Source: Costus lasius
Lineage: Eukaryota; Streptophyta; Magnoliopsida; Zingiberales; Costaceae
Length of the DNA: 64,000 nt
Assembly (NCBI GenBank): GCA_027563935.2
Contig: CM050449.1
Location: forward strand, 91,543,676-91,607,675
Direction of reading: 5' to 3'
Shown here: positions 22,631 through 34,640 of the stretch, piece after piece
How positions within the stretch are numbered: the stretch's first letter is position 1
Layout: each line of letters begins with the position of its first letter
Made by a program: the position numbers and the translations under genes
The notes under the pieces: model-generated
Databases searched by the model: none
Seen by the model: only the letters and a program-made list of their open reading frames with translations
What the model was told of the DNA's origin: nothing

Positions 22631-22860
22631 TAATTTTGTATTTATTTTTATTTTTTTAGCCATAGACTTGGTTTTACTTATTTTATTTATTTATTTATTT
22701 ATTTTGCTATTTTGGTTTTGCTAATTTTTTTATTATTTTTTATTTTAGCCATAGACTTAGTTTTATTATTATTTTTATTTTAGCCATAGACTTAGTTTTA
22801 TTATTATTTTTATTCTCTCACCCTTTTTTTTCTCTTTTTTAAAAAAACTGAATTTTTCCC
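22598..22860. repeat. (TTA)n and (TTTA)n microsatellites with GCCATAGACTT repeats
   Basis: A TTA run spans about 22599-22631 and a TTTA run about 22678-22703. TAGCCATAGACTTAGTTTTA recurs three times at about 22658-22800, followed by homopolymer-rich text. Confidence 0.8.
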
Positions 22861-23815
22861 CCTTTTTATTTTTTTATTTTTTACTTATTATTATTATTTT
22901 TTAAAAATAATTGGTCCAACAACTCGCAACTTAATAAATTAACATTACTCAATAGACGAAAATTTATTTCAAGAATCTTGGTGATGTTAAAGATAAGAGA
23001 TTTTTAGAGCAATTTGATCTTTAAACGGTTATATGCCCTTTCCTGTTAGTATCTTAACATTGTTTAAAGTATACCACAAAGCAGCATAATTTAACTAATA
23101 GTCTCAATCATAAGGTCAGCAGAATTGTCCCTCTCTTTTTTTTTTTTCAAATCTCTTGGAGAAAGCCGGCCAGTAGCATGGTATTTAAATCGTTATCGAT
23201 CTTTCTGCAAGAGGGATAAATATTTATTTTTAAGATTTTTCTTTGTTACTTGATCGCAACAGACTGAAAGTCTACCACTCATGGTATAATATAACTCATG
23301 ACTTTAGATTACACAACTAGATGAGTTGGAGAAAATCCCTATTTAGATAAATATCATCAATTTTTTATTCATAAAAACTTCTCCATCAAGCAAAGTTAGA
23401 TAAATTAAACTTCAAGTAAATTCTACTATGCACATGTCTCATGAATGTATAACAATTCACATATATATTTTATCAATACCAGAATTGAATTTACTCAACA
23501 ATTTAAATCTACATGAAAATTTCAAAAATTCCCTAAGTCTTCAATCAGATACTCAAAATGTTTCCTAAGTTCAGAATTAAGGATAAATTAAACTTGTATA
23601 TCCTTAAAAATCATAAACATTTAAAATACATACCTATAAAGCTCGAATACAATCAAAATACATGAAGGCACTATATACTTAAATTATTGCATATACTATA
23701 TCATTTAATCCACAATTATCAATGAAAACTAAACAAGCATCATCCCACAAAGAGAAGTATGTATCGTCCTCGATGTATATATAAAAAAAATAAAACAATA
23801 AAATATTCACAAAGA
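22860..23815 (-). other. AT-rich non-coding interior of element C
   Basis: About 950 bp of AT-rich sequence without ORFs or clear repeats. Its style matches the untranslated 3' regions of Athila-like elements. Nothing more specific can be said. Confidence 0.4.
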
Positions 23816-24344
23816 TTAATCGATTTCAATGTCCTCAGAGTCTTCTGGTATATCCGCGGGTAAGTTCGATAGAATATTTGATGGCAAATCAGCAAAAGCC
23901 TCAGCTGGCTGTGGTGAAGGTGTATCCTCTAGAAGCTATGGTGTAGTAGCTAGTAAATCTGGTAAAATGTCTGACGGAAAATCAGTATGAGTCACAATTT
24001 GAGCTGATGGTGGAGTAGACATCCCTGGCATCTGAGCTGACTATGATGCTAATGTGTCCTCCGGAATATCCTCCGTAGGCTGGAAATCAATATGCATATC
24101 GAAAGCCTGTGGAATCTCATTGATCATCCTATACCTCGGATACCATAGAGGATAGGGTCCTAGTCTTCCATTTTTTAAAAAAAAAAATCTGTGCAAAAAT
24201 TGGGCTAAAATCATGCTTCGGCGGTGAAACTGTTGTTCTTGAGGTCGTCCGGCGATTTTTGAGAAAATCCGGCCAAAATCTTGTCGAAGGATCAACGGAA
24301 AGGCCCGTTGTGATGGAGGAAGGTCGGGAATAAGGATTCATCAC
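23815..24344 (-). pseudogene. Degraded acidic/proline-rich ORF fragment in element C
   Basis: Read leftward, the frame gives PLWYPRYRMINEIPQAFD near 24150, then a Pro/Asp/Glu-rich tail with repeated D-I-P-E-D and D-I-L motifs, ending in a stop near 23820. Internal stops occur at about 24039 and 23935. No family was recognised. It could be the C-terminus of an element-encoded protein. The repeated acidic D-I/L-P motifs are the only notable feature. Confidence 0.45.
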
Positions 24345-24369
24345 CTGATAAGGGAAGGATCATGCGGAA

Positions 24370-24660
24370 ATTCATATTCACGAGCAAAGGCGTTAACCCT
24401 CCCTTTCGCCCGTGATGTGTGAAACCGAGTCTTCATGGCCTGTGAGTCATTCACGGCTATGGCCACGAATATTTCTGTGACTTAAGTCCCTTTTTACAAA
24501 ATAAAACTCACGGTCCGTGAGTGACTCACGGCCGTGACAGTGAAACTTTCTGTGAACTTTTAGCATTCTCGTGTTTCGTTCAGACGTAGCATTCATGGCC
24601 TGTGAAGGACTCACGGCCACACCCATGAATGTCTCGTTTGGCACTTGTTCTTTATGTAAA
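24370..24660. repeat. Self-complementary motif array (CTCACGGCCGTGA type) in element C interior
   Basis: Variants of TCACGG(C/T)CNTGAGTGACTCACGGCC and ATTCATGGCCTGTGA recur four or more times in 290 bp. The same motif style appears in this element's LTR (13380-13500). An analogous array with a different core (ACGGCACTGCCGTAAT) is found in element D both in the LTR and in the interior. Confidence 0.65.
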
Positions 24661-24803
24661 AATTTCTAAAAATTTCCTGCATATAAAATAACTTATTAAA
24701 ATATTTTCCATCAATAAAAATTCATCAAATCATGCTGCAAAAAATTTCTAAAAATTTAAAGTAAATTTAAAACTAAAACTAAGAGTAGTAAGAGTTAAAA
24801 ATT

Positions 24804-24816
24804 TGGGTTGCCTCCC
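24804..24816 (-). promoter_or_regulatory. Conserved box GGGAGGCAACCCA (element C)
   Basis: TGGGTTGCCTCCC on the plus strand. The identical box occurs at 38025-38037 in element D, at the same place: downstream of the gag-derived ORF and just before the self-complementary array. Its function is unknown; conservation between divergent elements suggests a role in the RNA. Confidence 0.55.
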
Positions 24817-24971
24817 AAAAAGCGATTTTTTAAGGTCATTAGCTTGACGATAGCTTCATGTCCTGGTGGAGTTGGTGAATCAGTGGCATAGTAGAGAGCA
24901 TATAATCTTTTGCTTTTCCTTCGCCTCAAGAGTGTGCCAACCAATGTATATGTCTAGTTAAATAGGTGGAT

Positions 24972-26000
24972 TCATGTCGTTGTGGCCATTACATACATAC
25001 AAAAATAAAAATTAATGTCATGAAAAGAATACTTAATAATTTTTTTACATTTATCCAAGAGTAATATCATGCGTTCTTCTTTTAAATTTATTTCATCAAT
25101 TGGAAGAAAACTGAAATTAAGATCAAAAAATTCATGCCTTAGATTGCTCAAGAAGTTTTCAAATTTCATATTGGATTTGGTTGGATTTGAATCGAACAAT
25201 ATTTCAGTTACCTCAACATCATTATCCTTATAATCATCTCTTTCATCATATATCATGCAAATTCCTAATGAATTTTCTTGGAGAAAAGAAATTGATGATT
25301 CATATGGTAGTGGTGGTAGAATATGCACAGGATCCTCTTTCTCATTTTTCTTCTCAATTTCTTTTTCTTCAATCGGTACTTCATCCTAACACTATCAAAT
25401 TCACCCCATCTATCTCGCTATTTCTTATTTGAGGATCCTTAAATTCCTCATCCTTCTTCTCACAAGACTCTAAAAGTTCAAATTTTTCTTCAAATATGTC
25501 CCAAGTATTTGTGTTGCAATGCACTATGTTATGTGAGAGGGGACTGGATGGCTGGTAAAGTGTTGAGGAAGGGTTAATGGGGTATTTAAAATTTTCAAAA
25601 TCATCAAAATTTGAAAAAGGTAAATCATAATCCGTTAGTGGAGTCAAGACTAATGATTGTTACAACTCTACAAAATTCTCAGATTCATCCTGGATTCCTT
25701 CATCTATGTCATTTTTATTAGTGTCATACATCATACTATGAAATTCCTCACTTTGTTTAGTCATATCAGTTATAGAGTTTTTAAGCATGGCTTCTAAATT
25801 GGATTCTCGAGGTTGATTAAAGTTTGATTGTGGAATAAATGTTGGGTCGTTCTGATAAAGCAAGTTTGATGGTTTTCTCAACTTTGATTGTAGGCACTAG
25901 GGCATGAGTCAAAGCATGAAGGAATCCCTGATTGACATTCAGTATAATGATGCCCATGATATCCACAAATATCGCAAGTAATAGATTTCAACTTAAAATA
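24972..26000 (-). pseudogene. Gag-derived CCHC plus acidic ORF of element C
   Basis: Read leftward, a CX2CX4HX4C zinc knuckle (CDICGYHGHHYTEC, 25976-25935) is followed by a Ser/Gln-rich linker and an acidic region rich in D, E, F and N. A further block (INLKEERMILLLDK) near 25070-25030 follows. Stops at about 25662 and 25330 break the frame. Athila gag proteins have such a knuckle followed by a Gln-rich stretch. Element D carries the same arrangement and the same INLK block. No protease, reverse transcriptase or integrase follows. The protein may bind the element RNA if an intact relative exists. Confidence 0.6.
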
Positions 26001-26289
26001 TTGCATACTTAAATAATTAGTTTGTTAAGTAAAGGAATTTACCTTTACTGAAAGTGATTGTAATGCATCCGTGTCATATTCTCTTGTCATTATCGGTGGC
26101 ACATACCTCTGATTTGACCATTCACATTGGTTAAATATTATATTTTTTAATTTATGCAATAAAATTCAGAAATACAAAGTATAATATAGGAAATGCAAAA
26201 CAAAGCTTAAAATATTTATTCTAGTGATTTCTGGCATGAGTTCTCCTGTTCATACATCGTGTTAATCCAAAAAGAGAAAAATAACTTAA

Positions 26290-26435
26290 ACTAACTATAA
26301 AAAAAAGAATGCAAAAAAGAAATAAAAACAAAAACAAAAACAAAAACAAAAATAAAAAAAAAATAAAAACAAAAATAAAAAAAACAAAAAAAAAGCAAAA
26401 ACAAAAATAAAAATAAAATAAAATAAAATGTCTAG
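26290..26435. repeat. A-rich (AAAAAC/AAATAA)n leader of element C
   Basis: About 130 bp of AAAAAC and AAAATAA units lie between the primer site and the gag-derived ORF. A shorter A-rich leader occupies the same place in element E (about 29215-29310). Confidence 0.75.
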
Positions 26436-26474
26436 TCTATAAATCTCATGATTAAATCGATATTGGCTGGCCTG

Positions 26475-26497
26475 ATCCCCGGCAACAACGGCAAAAA
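26475..26497 (-). other. Primer-binding site of element C (tRNA-Asp type, decayed)
   Basis: The plus strand reads CCCCGGCAACAACGGCAAAA before CTTGATGCG. On the minus strand this is TTTTGCCGTTGTTGCCGGGG, a mutated form of the TGGCGCCGTTGCCGGGGA complementary to the plant tRNA-Asp 3' end. It lies 2 bases inside the LTR end, as in elements B and D. Confidence 0.7.
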
Positions 26498-26499
26498 CT

Positions 26500-26790
26500 T
26501 GATGCGTCTGCAAGTGCACAGATTTATCGAAGTAATAAAAAAATTATCATTCCCAACGAGGATCTGGCGGTCAAGTACCAATTACATGATCAAACTATAG
26601 CTAGACGATTCAATGTGTGGTTTTTGTTTGGAAGCTTCTAGTATGAGAAAACAAAAGCAAGCGTTTAGGGTAAAAATCAATACGGAGAGAGTCAGGACTT
26701 GGGTTTTCACCACGTTGACGACTATGAATTTAATAAGAATAAACCTTTGAACAGAAAATTAAAGCGTTGAAAGAGATTTTTCCTAAGATA
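26500..26790 (-). repeat. Element C 5' LTR, truncated (291 bp)
   Basis: It matches the 12384-12680 part of the 3' LTR. The match stops at about 26790 (CTAAGATA versus CTAAGGTA), where element E protease-region sequence begins. The remaining roughly 1.2 kb of the LTR is missing. Confidence 0.75.
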
Positions 26791-29050
26791 TTCAGCCGAG
26801 TCCATTAGTTTCGCATATGCTTGGGCTTCTTCATTCTCTTCAGCATTTGGACTCTCCAAGAAATAGACCTCTAGTGGGTTCGTGTTCATCCCATCAGCTA
26901 TGGGATTTTCATCTTTGACCGCATCATCAATAATATATAGGCTCTAACATGAGTCTGCAATAGAAGGGTGTTTTAGACTTCATGATAAATCAAACTCAAT
27001 AGCCTCCTCACCGATGTTTAACGCTAGTTTCCCGTTCTTAACGTCGATAACTGCTCCGGTAGTTGCAAGGAATGGTCTTCCCAAAATTATCGGCAACTTC
27101 ATGTCTTCTTCCATCTCAAGCACGATGAAGTCGACTGGAATAAAAAAATCACCGACCTTGATCGAGACATCTTCTAGAATTCCTACCGGCATGCGCACTG
27201 AGTGGTCAGCAAGTTATAATGAATTCATTGTTGCCTTCACATCGCCAATGTCCAGTTTCCTGCAGATAGAAGAAGGCATTAAATTGACACTGGCATCTAG
27301 GTCACAAAGTGCATTATCAAAAGACAAATCCCCTATTTGACATGGTATTGAAAAGCTGCCCGGATCTTTTAATTTCTCTGGAAGCTTGTTTTGAATGATA
27401 ATGCTCACTCTTCAGTAAGCGCCATTGTGCTTGGTTGCTCTAGCTTCCTTTGATTTGAAAGAATATCCTTTAAAAATTTTGCATACGTGGGCATATGCGT
27501 TAAAGCTTTAGTAAAGGGGATGTTAATGTATAATTTATTCAAAATATCTAAAATTTTTTCAAATTGTTTATCCAACTTTGCCCTAGCCAGTCTTTGGGGG
27601 AATGGAAATGGTGGCTTGTAAGGCGGCGGTGGGATATAAACTGGTTGACTCACTTCATCTTCTTTCTCCTCAATTGGTCTCTCAGGTTCAGGTTTATCAC
27701 TGGTAGATGTGTCAGGACTCAGGTTAAAATCAAGTACTCTCGGTTCTTCCAATTGCTTACCACTACGAGTAGTAATTGCTTTTCAATTCTCTCTTGGGTT
27801 CTATTCAGGTTGGGAAGGTAACCTACCTGAGGGTCTTGCTAGACTAGTGGCTAGGTTTGTCAACTGTATATCTACTTGTTTGTTGTGGGCTTCAATGGAA
27901 TCCAGTCTAGATGACATATGACACATCATATCATTAACACTCTCATTTGTTTTCATTTGAGAAGAGATAAAATTTTCCATGATGGTTTCAAGCGAGGTCT
28001 TATGAGGTTATAGTGCATATGGTGGAGGTTGAAAACCAGGTGGTGGTCTATAGTTCGGTTGTGGAGCAGGGTTGGAATTATTCCTGTAAGAGAAGTTAGT
28101 ATGGTTTCTCCAATTAGGATTGTATGTAGTGGAGTAGGGATCATTTGGGGGTCTAGGATTTTGGCTCCCTACATCATTAACATATTCTTGGTGTTGTTCA
28201 GAAGGTTGGGAAATCCCTAACTGACAATTAGCATGGCTGTGGCCAATAATACCACAAATCTCACATATAGCAGAATTTGAATTAACAGAACTGACATTCA
28301 ATGAATCCAACTTACGAGATATTGAATCTACCTTGGAAGCTAAAGAACTAAGGCATCTAATTCATATTTAACTGGCACAATGGCCCTAGATGATGTACCT
28401 CATTTTCCAGCCCATTGGTTATGATTCAATGCCATGTCCTCCAATAGATTCATCGCTTCATCGACGTTCTTGTTCATGATCGCTCCACCAGCGATATCAT
28501 CTACAGTAAAATGTGTATTATAGTTAAAACCATGGGAAAAGGTATGAACAATTACCCATCTTTTCAAGCCGTGGTGTGGGCATAAGCGTTGAAGCTCCTT
28601 GAATCACTCCCAAGCTTCGTACAAAGATTCCCCTTCTTTTTGAGTGAAAACAGTGATCTGGTTTCGTAGTTGGACAGTTTTGCTTGGGGAAAAGTATTTC
28701 AATAGAAATGCTTGGGAGAGTTGCTCCTAAGTTGTTAGCGATTCCGGTTATAGCAAATATAGCCAGTTTCGAGCTCTATCCCATAGAGAGTATGGGAAGA
28801 GTCTCAAATATAGCGCATCGCTAGAAACTCCATTCATCTTGGTCGTGTCGTAGAACTCAAAGAATATTGACAAGTGCATGTTCGGATCTTTGGAAGGTAG
28901 GCCTCCGAATTGGTTCTACTGAACCATCGATAAGAGAGAGAGCTTTATCTCAAAATTATTAGCCTCCACTGGAGGTCGAGAAATGCTAAAGTGAAGACCC
29001 TACGCATTTGGAGCAGCGAAATCCTTCAAGGTTCTGTTGTTGTTTGCCAT
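26791..29050 (-). pseudogene. Element E gag-protease, decayed (Athila-like)
   Basis: It starts at ATG 29050 (MANNNRTLKDFAAPNA, then a stop). Retrotransposon gag core text follows to about 28430, including NQFGGLPSKDPNMHLSIF and FTQKEGESLYEAWE. The zinc knuckle CEICGIIGHSHANC lies near 28265-28224. PPPYKPPFPFPQRLARAKLD and INIPFTKALTHMPTYAKFL lie near 27640-27470. The aspartic protease spans about 27370-26980, with ALCDLDASVNLMPSS and LPIILGRPFLAT. The usual D-L-G-A-S active site reads D-L-D-A-S. Stops and frameshifts are spread throughout, so it is non-functional. An acidic linker toward reverse transcriptase is visible at 26930-26800 before truncation. Confidence 0.82.
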
Positions 29051-29350
29051 CGTCAGATCGATAGGAATAGGTTCAATTCTCCTCGGTATTTCTCTAGCAC
29101 TCAATTCCTTTAATCGTCTTCTGCGATGGAACGTTCTTTCAATTTCTTAATCAAGCTCGTATAGATCTTCTAATCCACCTGATCGTAAACCTCTACACAT
29201 ATAACAGTTAAGCGCAAATAACAAAGATTGAGAAAAAAAACTAAATCACAATAACAAAGAAATAAATTAAGAACAAATAAAACAAAGAAGCAAAAGAAAC
29301 AAAACGTCTAGTCTACCAAATGTTACATCACTTTGATATTGGTTGCCTGT

Positions 29351-30975
29351 TGATGTGTCTACAAGTGCACGGATACGTCGAAGTAATAAAAGATATCAAA
29401 TCCACAGGGACCTACATGTTAAGTACCAAATAACCGAGTTCTCACTAGCTAAGTAGACTATATGTGATGAAATAGGACGAAAGCAAACATTTAAAATCTA
29501 TTGTAAATTTCAGAGAGAGATATGGGACTAAGGTTTCATCCTCCTTAATTTCTATGACTAAATATAAATAAGTTTTTGTCAGTTAATCTTATCATGATAA
29601 AGATAAAAATTTACTTGTAAAGAAATTGGCTCCTCTCGGACGAACAATTTACACTGAACAAGTCTTCACTCTCGTGACTTACTATTCAATGTTTAATAAA
29701 AGTACTAACTAAATAATTAAATCTACTCTCATAGATTTAATTTATAAAGTCAAAATCTCAAGTAAAATTAAATACTCTAGTATCTTGACTTTATAGGTTT
29801 TACATAAGGGTTTCTGATAATCAAAATCACCTCTTAGTCCATATTATCATGTCTATCAATAAAATTCCTAGGTTAAAATATTAACATGTAAATATGCTTC
29901 AAAAATTAAGATTTAAAAACAGATCTATTCTCATAGCCTAAGTTCCTAAAACCACAGTTTAAGGATTCCGAGTTTCGTAAATCACATGTCGGTCCATATT
30001 ACAAACTCTATGACATGCTAATATTTTAAAATTAGAAATTTAAAGATCAATAATTACAAAAGTAAAATTATTATTTCAAAGAACAATTGACAAAATAAGA
30101 GTTATCTAGTCATTGCAGAAATTAAGGGGATTACTCCCTCTATTCCAAAAAAGGTTTTTACGCTATCATGATAGAAGAAATACAATAATAATTCATCTCA
30201 GAAAATTATAATTCGAAAAGGGGTAAAAAAAAATAATTTTACTAATTTCACGGGGGTGTGAAAATTTCAATACAAAATTTCACATCCCCGTGATTTCTAT
30301 AGTAGCCCGCCGGTGAACAATAGCCGCCACCACGTTTTCGTTGATTTCTCCTCCAATTGAACTCCTTTTAATCTGAAACTTTCGGTGTACCTTCTCCTCC
30401 ACCAGGCGCACCTTCCGTGAAAATTTAGTCGCCGAACATGAGCTCGTTGCTTCCCGGTGAGGAACCCTACCACGGCAGCGCCGCACTCAATATCTCCCTC
30501 TGTGGTTGATCAAAATTAGGGATAGCAGGCTTGAAATCTTCTCCTCCTCTTATAGATCACTCCCCTTCTTTCTGATTTTGAAATCACATTATAAATCTCC
30601 CTAATTTGGTATTGCAATTCATGGCTATAGTAACACGGCGGAAGAATTGGGCAACATGGTGGCGACGGCTATTTCCAGTTTAATTATTTTCACACCCCCT
30701 ACAATTTTCAATTCAAATTTTCATGGGGGGTGTGAAATATGAAAAATTCCAAAATTGACTCAGCTCAAAATTTCATGCTAAATCCATTTTTGACCTCCGA
30801 TTTCTTTAAATCCATTAAAATTAAGTTCTTTTTACCTAAAATTGATCAAAAATAAGAAGAGGTGTAGATTCTGAAATAATTGAACTGATAAATTTAAAAA
30901 TAAGTAAAAGAGCGTAAATATGACTCAAAAATAATATATAATTAATAAAATTTACTATAAATTTTTGAGTCATCA
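29351..30975 (-). repeat. Element E 5' LTR (1625 bp)
   Basis: On the minus strand it starts TGATGACTCAAAAATTTATA and ends with CGTGCACTTGTAGACACATCA. The beginning aligns with the element D LTR (TGATGACACC, then GAATCTACACCT and TTTTAGGTAAAAAG). The expected primer site just inside is missing: the text jumps from GATATTGGTTGCCTG straight to TTGATGTG. Confidence 0.72.
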
Positions 30976-32832
30976 CCTGTCCCTGGCAACGACACCAAAA
31001 CTTGATGTGTGTCGTACTATCGCACTACTAACCATAAGCGTGATAGTTTTGTCGTGACAGTACTTAAGTGTCGATCCTATAGGGACAGTGATCAAGTACC
31101 AAGTGATTATGAATAGATAGCTAGACAATCGATTAAGTGGTTTGGAATTATGAAAAGTAAAACAAATATAATTTATTGCAAACCAAATCTGGCAAGAGAA
31201 AGTTTTGGGTAGAAAACAAGGGTTAGAGATATTGGAACTTCGAGTTCATCTCGTTGATGGGTCTCAAATTCAAACGAGGCAAAATTATAGCAATGCAACT
31301 TTAAAAGTGTTAAAGGAAATATTAGATGGTACCGATTACCCTCTTTCGACGGCATAATCCGGTATTAATCTAAATCAGTGTCCTACTTTCGTGGCTAACC
31401 TGACCTAGATTGATCCAATGGGTTGAGAGATATTATAAGGTTCCTCATAAAAATCCTGCCCCATTTCTTAATAGCTCAGAGTATGTTCGATCTAGCAGAT
31501 ATAGCGTCGCAATTCACCTTTCAGTCCTTCTTGCGGCACCTAAGAAAAGCAATTGCGTGGCCAATGCAACACTAGTAGTAAAATAACATAGAACGAATAA
31601 ACACAAGATAAAATTTGCATTTGCTATGAAATAACAAGTTCGAACAAAAGATACAATCAACGAGACTACACCCTAGTTCCAATAAAGAAATTACGCTATC
31701 ATAGCATCGTTACGATACAAATCTCTAGAAGAAGAAGGAAACAAAAGAAAGATTTAAAGATAGAAAAGAGCAAACTCTTCAAATAATGGCAGCAATCCTC
31801 TTTCACCAAGCCTTCTGGAATGGATGCACAAAAGATCATCTTCTCCCAAGTTTTCGCCACGATCACCTTCCCTTGCCAAGACTCATCGCCCTTGCAACCC
31901 AATTTTTGCCCTTTAAAAAGAGTCCAAAGTAACTTCTGAATGCATGCATTGATGGCCCATTAAATTATCTGCGTGTTGACACCAAAAACGTTCAAAACGG
32001 ATTTAAGACAAGAAAGTTAAGACACTTTTAATATAGATGACTCCATAATTAAGGGTGTAATGGGCAATTATGGCCATAATGGTAACATAACCATTATGAA
32101 TTCATTGTAGTCTCTTTAATTCTTGAAACATTCAAATAATTAATGCTAATTTAATTCTCTTCGTTTTGACTCCAAGAACATCCAAATCGGAGTTAAAACG
32201 AAGGAGTTATGAGCATTTAAAGTTGGGCGACTAGCAATAAATGTAGACTGCTGCGAGATTATGGTCATGAGGCAGATTATGGCCAAGCCTATAATCTAGA
32301 TGTAGAAGTCCGATTCATCTGAAAATTTGTAGGTGAGTAGTATGACCTAGGCTTGATTTATAGCCATAGTTGTAGCGTCAAAAATTGTCGATCAGAAGAT
32401 TATGACTATGATGAATTATGGTCATGCCCGTAATCTTTTTGTCAAGGTCGTCTTCATCTGAAAGGTTGTTGTTGAGGAAGTTAGGGGCTTGACTTAGGAT
32501 TATGGCTATGCTTGTATAAAAACGGGTCCATCATGTAGCCAATCAGAGAATTACAATCATGATGTAGATTATGTCCTCGGCCGTAATTCTTCACATTAGT
32601 CCTGTTTGAAGCCAAACTTCTTGTCAAGATTTTTGATTTACTCAGAGATGTAAATATACTTCCAAATAGCTCAAAAAGTGAGTAAAATGTCATGTATTCA
32701 GCAAACATGACAAGTAGTGAAGTTTATGAAGATAGTCAATAAAATAAGCCGGAAAGGAGTGTAAAATGTGATTGTAGGTCTCGATTCACTAGTAAATATA
32801 GGTCTAAAAGACTATAAAAATATGAGACATCA
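30976..32832 (-). mobile_element. Element B: LTR plus primer site only
   Basis: The LTR spans 31003-32832 (1830 bp). On the minus strand it starts TGATGTCTCATATTTTTATA and ends CACACATCA. Directly inside is a good tRNA-Asp-type primer site (plus strand CCTGTCCCTGGCAACGACACCAAAA, 30976-31000). The interior after that is replaced by the element E LTR. Motifs of the ATTATGGCCAT/CCGTAAT style recur at about 32040-32620. Confidence 0.62.
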
Positions 32833-33467
32833 AGCCACATACTACATATCTCCACACACGACGCAACTGCACCGCTCATTGAAATCGCTGACAACGAGCA
32901 ATGAAAACGCAGACGCTAAGCAATGAGCATCCATTGTCAGTGGCCAAAATCACCAAAATTGACAATCGATGAGCACTCCTTGCTGTAGTCGACGACGAGT
33001 TCAGCAGCCAAGGAAAAACTAGCTGAGGACGTGTCGCCATTGTCGACGATGAAAATAGCCGCCTGGAGGCCAGAAATCGACAAACAACAAGGAAATCGAC
33101 GTCAAATCTGAGAATAAAAAAAAAGGCTAAATAAAATTCATGTAAAATTTTGATGAATTTCGAAAGCAGGCTAACAGATATTATACATCATAATTCATAC
33201 AAGAATCATTCTGATACCAAATGTTGGATAAAATCAAAATATCCCAATATAATTTCTTGCATGAATTTAGAACAACATGTAAAAACCTATACCTGGTTGA
33301 GCCATTTGATTTTGTCTATTTGAAATTGATCTACTGCATGGGTGAAGATCTTCCACTACAATCCCTGGGATATTTTTTGTCTGTTTGAAATTGATCTACT
33401 GCATGGGCTACAAACATGGGAGTGTCGATTTGAGTCCAAGTAGTCCTATACATATTACTATTATTAC

Positions 33468-33522
<55 letters not shown>

Positions 33523-34445
33523 GGGTTTCAATGAACATTGTTAAGAGCCATCAACATCTTAGCACAACTAGGAGCCATATATACTAGGGTTTTAATGAAT
33601 GCCATTAAAAGCCATCAACTACTTAACATATCTAGGAGCCATGACTATGCACTATTAATTGCAGAACAAGAATTTTCTTGTGTGCATTAATGACCGCCTA
33701 AAGGTGAATTGGAGCACACACCAATAAATTTTCTTGAAACATGTCAAAACCACAAAAAAAAAATAAAGCCCTATGAACACAAGATCTAAAATATGTACAT
33801 GATCTCATCACGAGGAAAGGCATGTATTGCATACTAAACTAATAAGGGCTTCTCAAGTGACTCCATTACTACTATTGGGGAACGTGTATAGTATAATGCA
33901 ACAAAAAATAAAAAAATTTATTCCCTAACCAAAGATCCATACAAAGGAGAAACCACTTAAATGATTGAGAAAATTTACCATTTGAGCATATGAAGATTGA
34001 AACTTGGTAACAAAAGGTACATGAGTACTTTGCTTCTATGGTATCTCCACACGATTGAAAGAAATTACTGTCTACTTATCTGCTAGCATTGAGAGGCATA
34101 GGCTTTCGTCTACTCATCCCACATAGAAAATAGTAGCAGTAAAAAGGAGGTGGCAGCTAGGGTTTCTTCAAGCAAGCAAAATTGTGTTATATCATGCGTA
34201 ATTGTATCCACTTATTTAAATACAAGTATCATATGAAACTCTAGGGTTTAGTATGTGGTGGTGACTTTTAAACTCATAGATATATGCCTCCATATGTGGC
34301 TAGGGATTCAAGTGATGCACTTAACCCATGAGTAAACATCTCCACACACAACATATTTAAAATTTGAATTGAACTCTTTAATTCAAATTATACAAAAATA
34401 AAATATCATATTAGTGATTTCATATTAGGATCTTTGCTGCTTAAG
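32833..34445. other. Unassigned DNA with microsatellite and local duplication
   Basis: No gene was recognised. TTGAAATTGATCTACTGCAT occurs twice (about 33320 and 33386), a short tandem duplication. A (TTA)n tract lies at about 33450-33522; the Asn-rich minus-strand ORF there is an artefact of it. The stretch 32870-33080 is somewhat GC-richer but has no open frame. Confidence 0.45.
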
Positions 34446-34640
34446 TAGGGATGGCATAAAAACTTATCCCCACACCGACCCGGCCCAATTTGACTGGGGA
34501 AAACCTGAGTTGATAGAGAGTCGGGTCAGGTTTAGGTAAAACTCAACTTATAGAAGTCGAATCGGGGTCGAGTATGAGAACTTAGATAATCGCCCAAAAC
34601 CCAAACCTAAACCCACCCTATTGCGTATAGTTACTAAATT
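34446..34640 (+). repeat. hAT-like terminal sequence (single end)
   Basis: TAGGGATGGCATAAAA at 34446, followed by CCGACCCGGCCCAA and repeated GGGTC/GACCC motifs, looks like a hAT left end. The matching right end was not found up to 54340, so the element is not delimited. It may have received element D in its interior. Confidence 0.35.

Larger units (their letters stand above)
12384..26790 (-). mobile_element. Element C: large non-autonomous Athila-like LTR retrotransposon
   Basis: The plus-strand text at 12384-12680 and 26500-26790 is the same sequence at roughly 90% identity. Both begin TGATGCGTCTG and share GGAAGCTTCTAGTATGAG. At 26500 it abuts a tRNA-Asp-type primer site (26475-26497), so that copy is the 5' LTR, truncated at 26790. 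At 12384 no primer site follows, so that copy is the 3' LTR. The interior, read leftward, holds a gag-derived ORF, the GGGTTGCCTCCC box, self-complementary motifs, several tandem repeats and a purine-poor tail before the 3' LTR. No reverse transcriptase or integrase was found. Some of the repeat-rich interior could be later insertions that I cannot delimit. Confidence 0.65.
26791..30975 (-). mobile_element. Element E: truncated Athila-like gag-protease retrotransposon
   Basis: Read leftward it has a 5' LTR (30975-29351), an A-rich leader, gag, a CCHC knuckle, a proline-rich linker and an aspartic protease. It ends abruptly at 26791 against the element C LTR. Reverse transcriptase, RNase H, integrase and the 3' LTR are gone. 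The gag and protease signatures are of the Athila branch of Ty3/gypsy. Confidence 0.75.

Noticed and set aside
26295..26519. Phe-rich membrane-like minus-strand ORF
   Set aside because: Translation of the A-rich leader repeat of element C.
33331..33531. Poly-asparagine protein
   Set aside because: Translation of a (TTA)n microsatellite.
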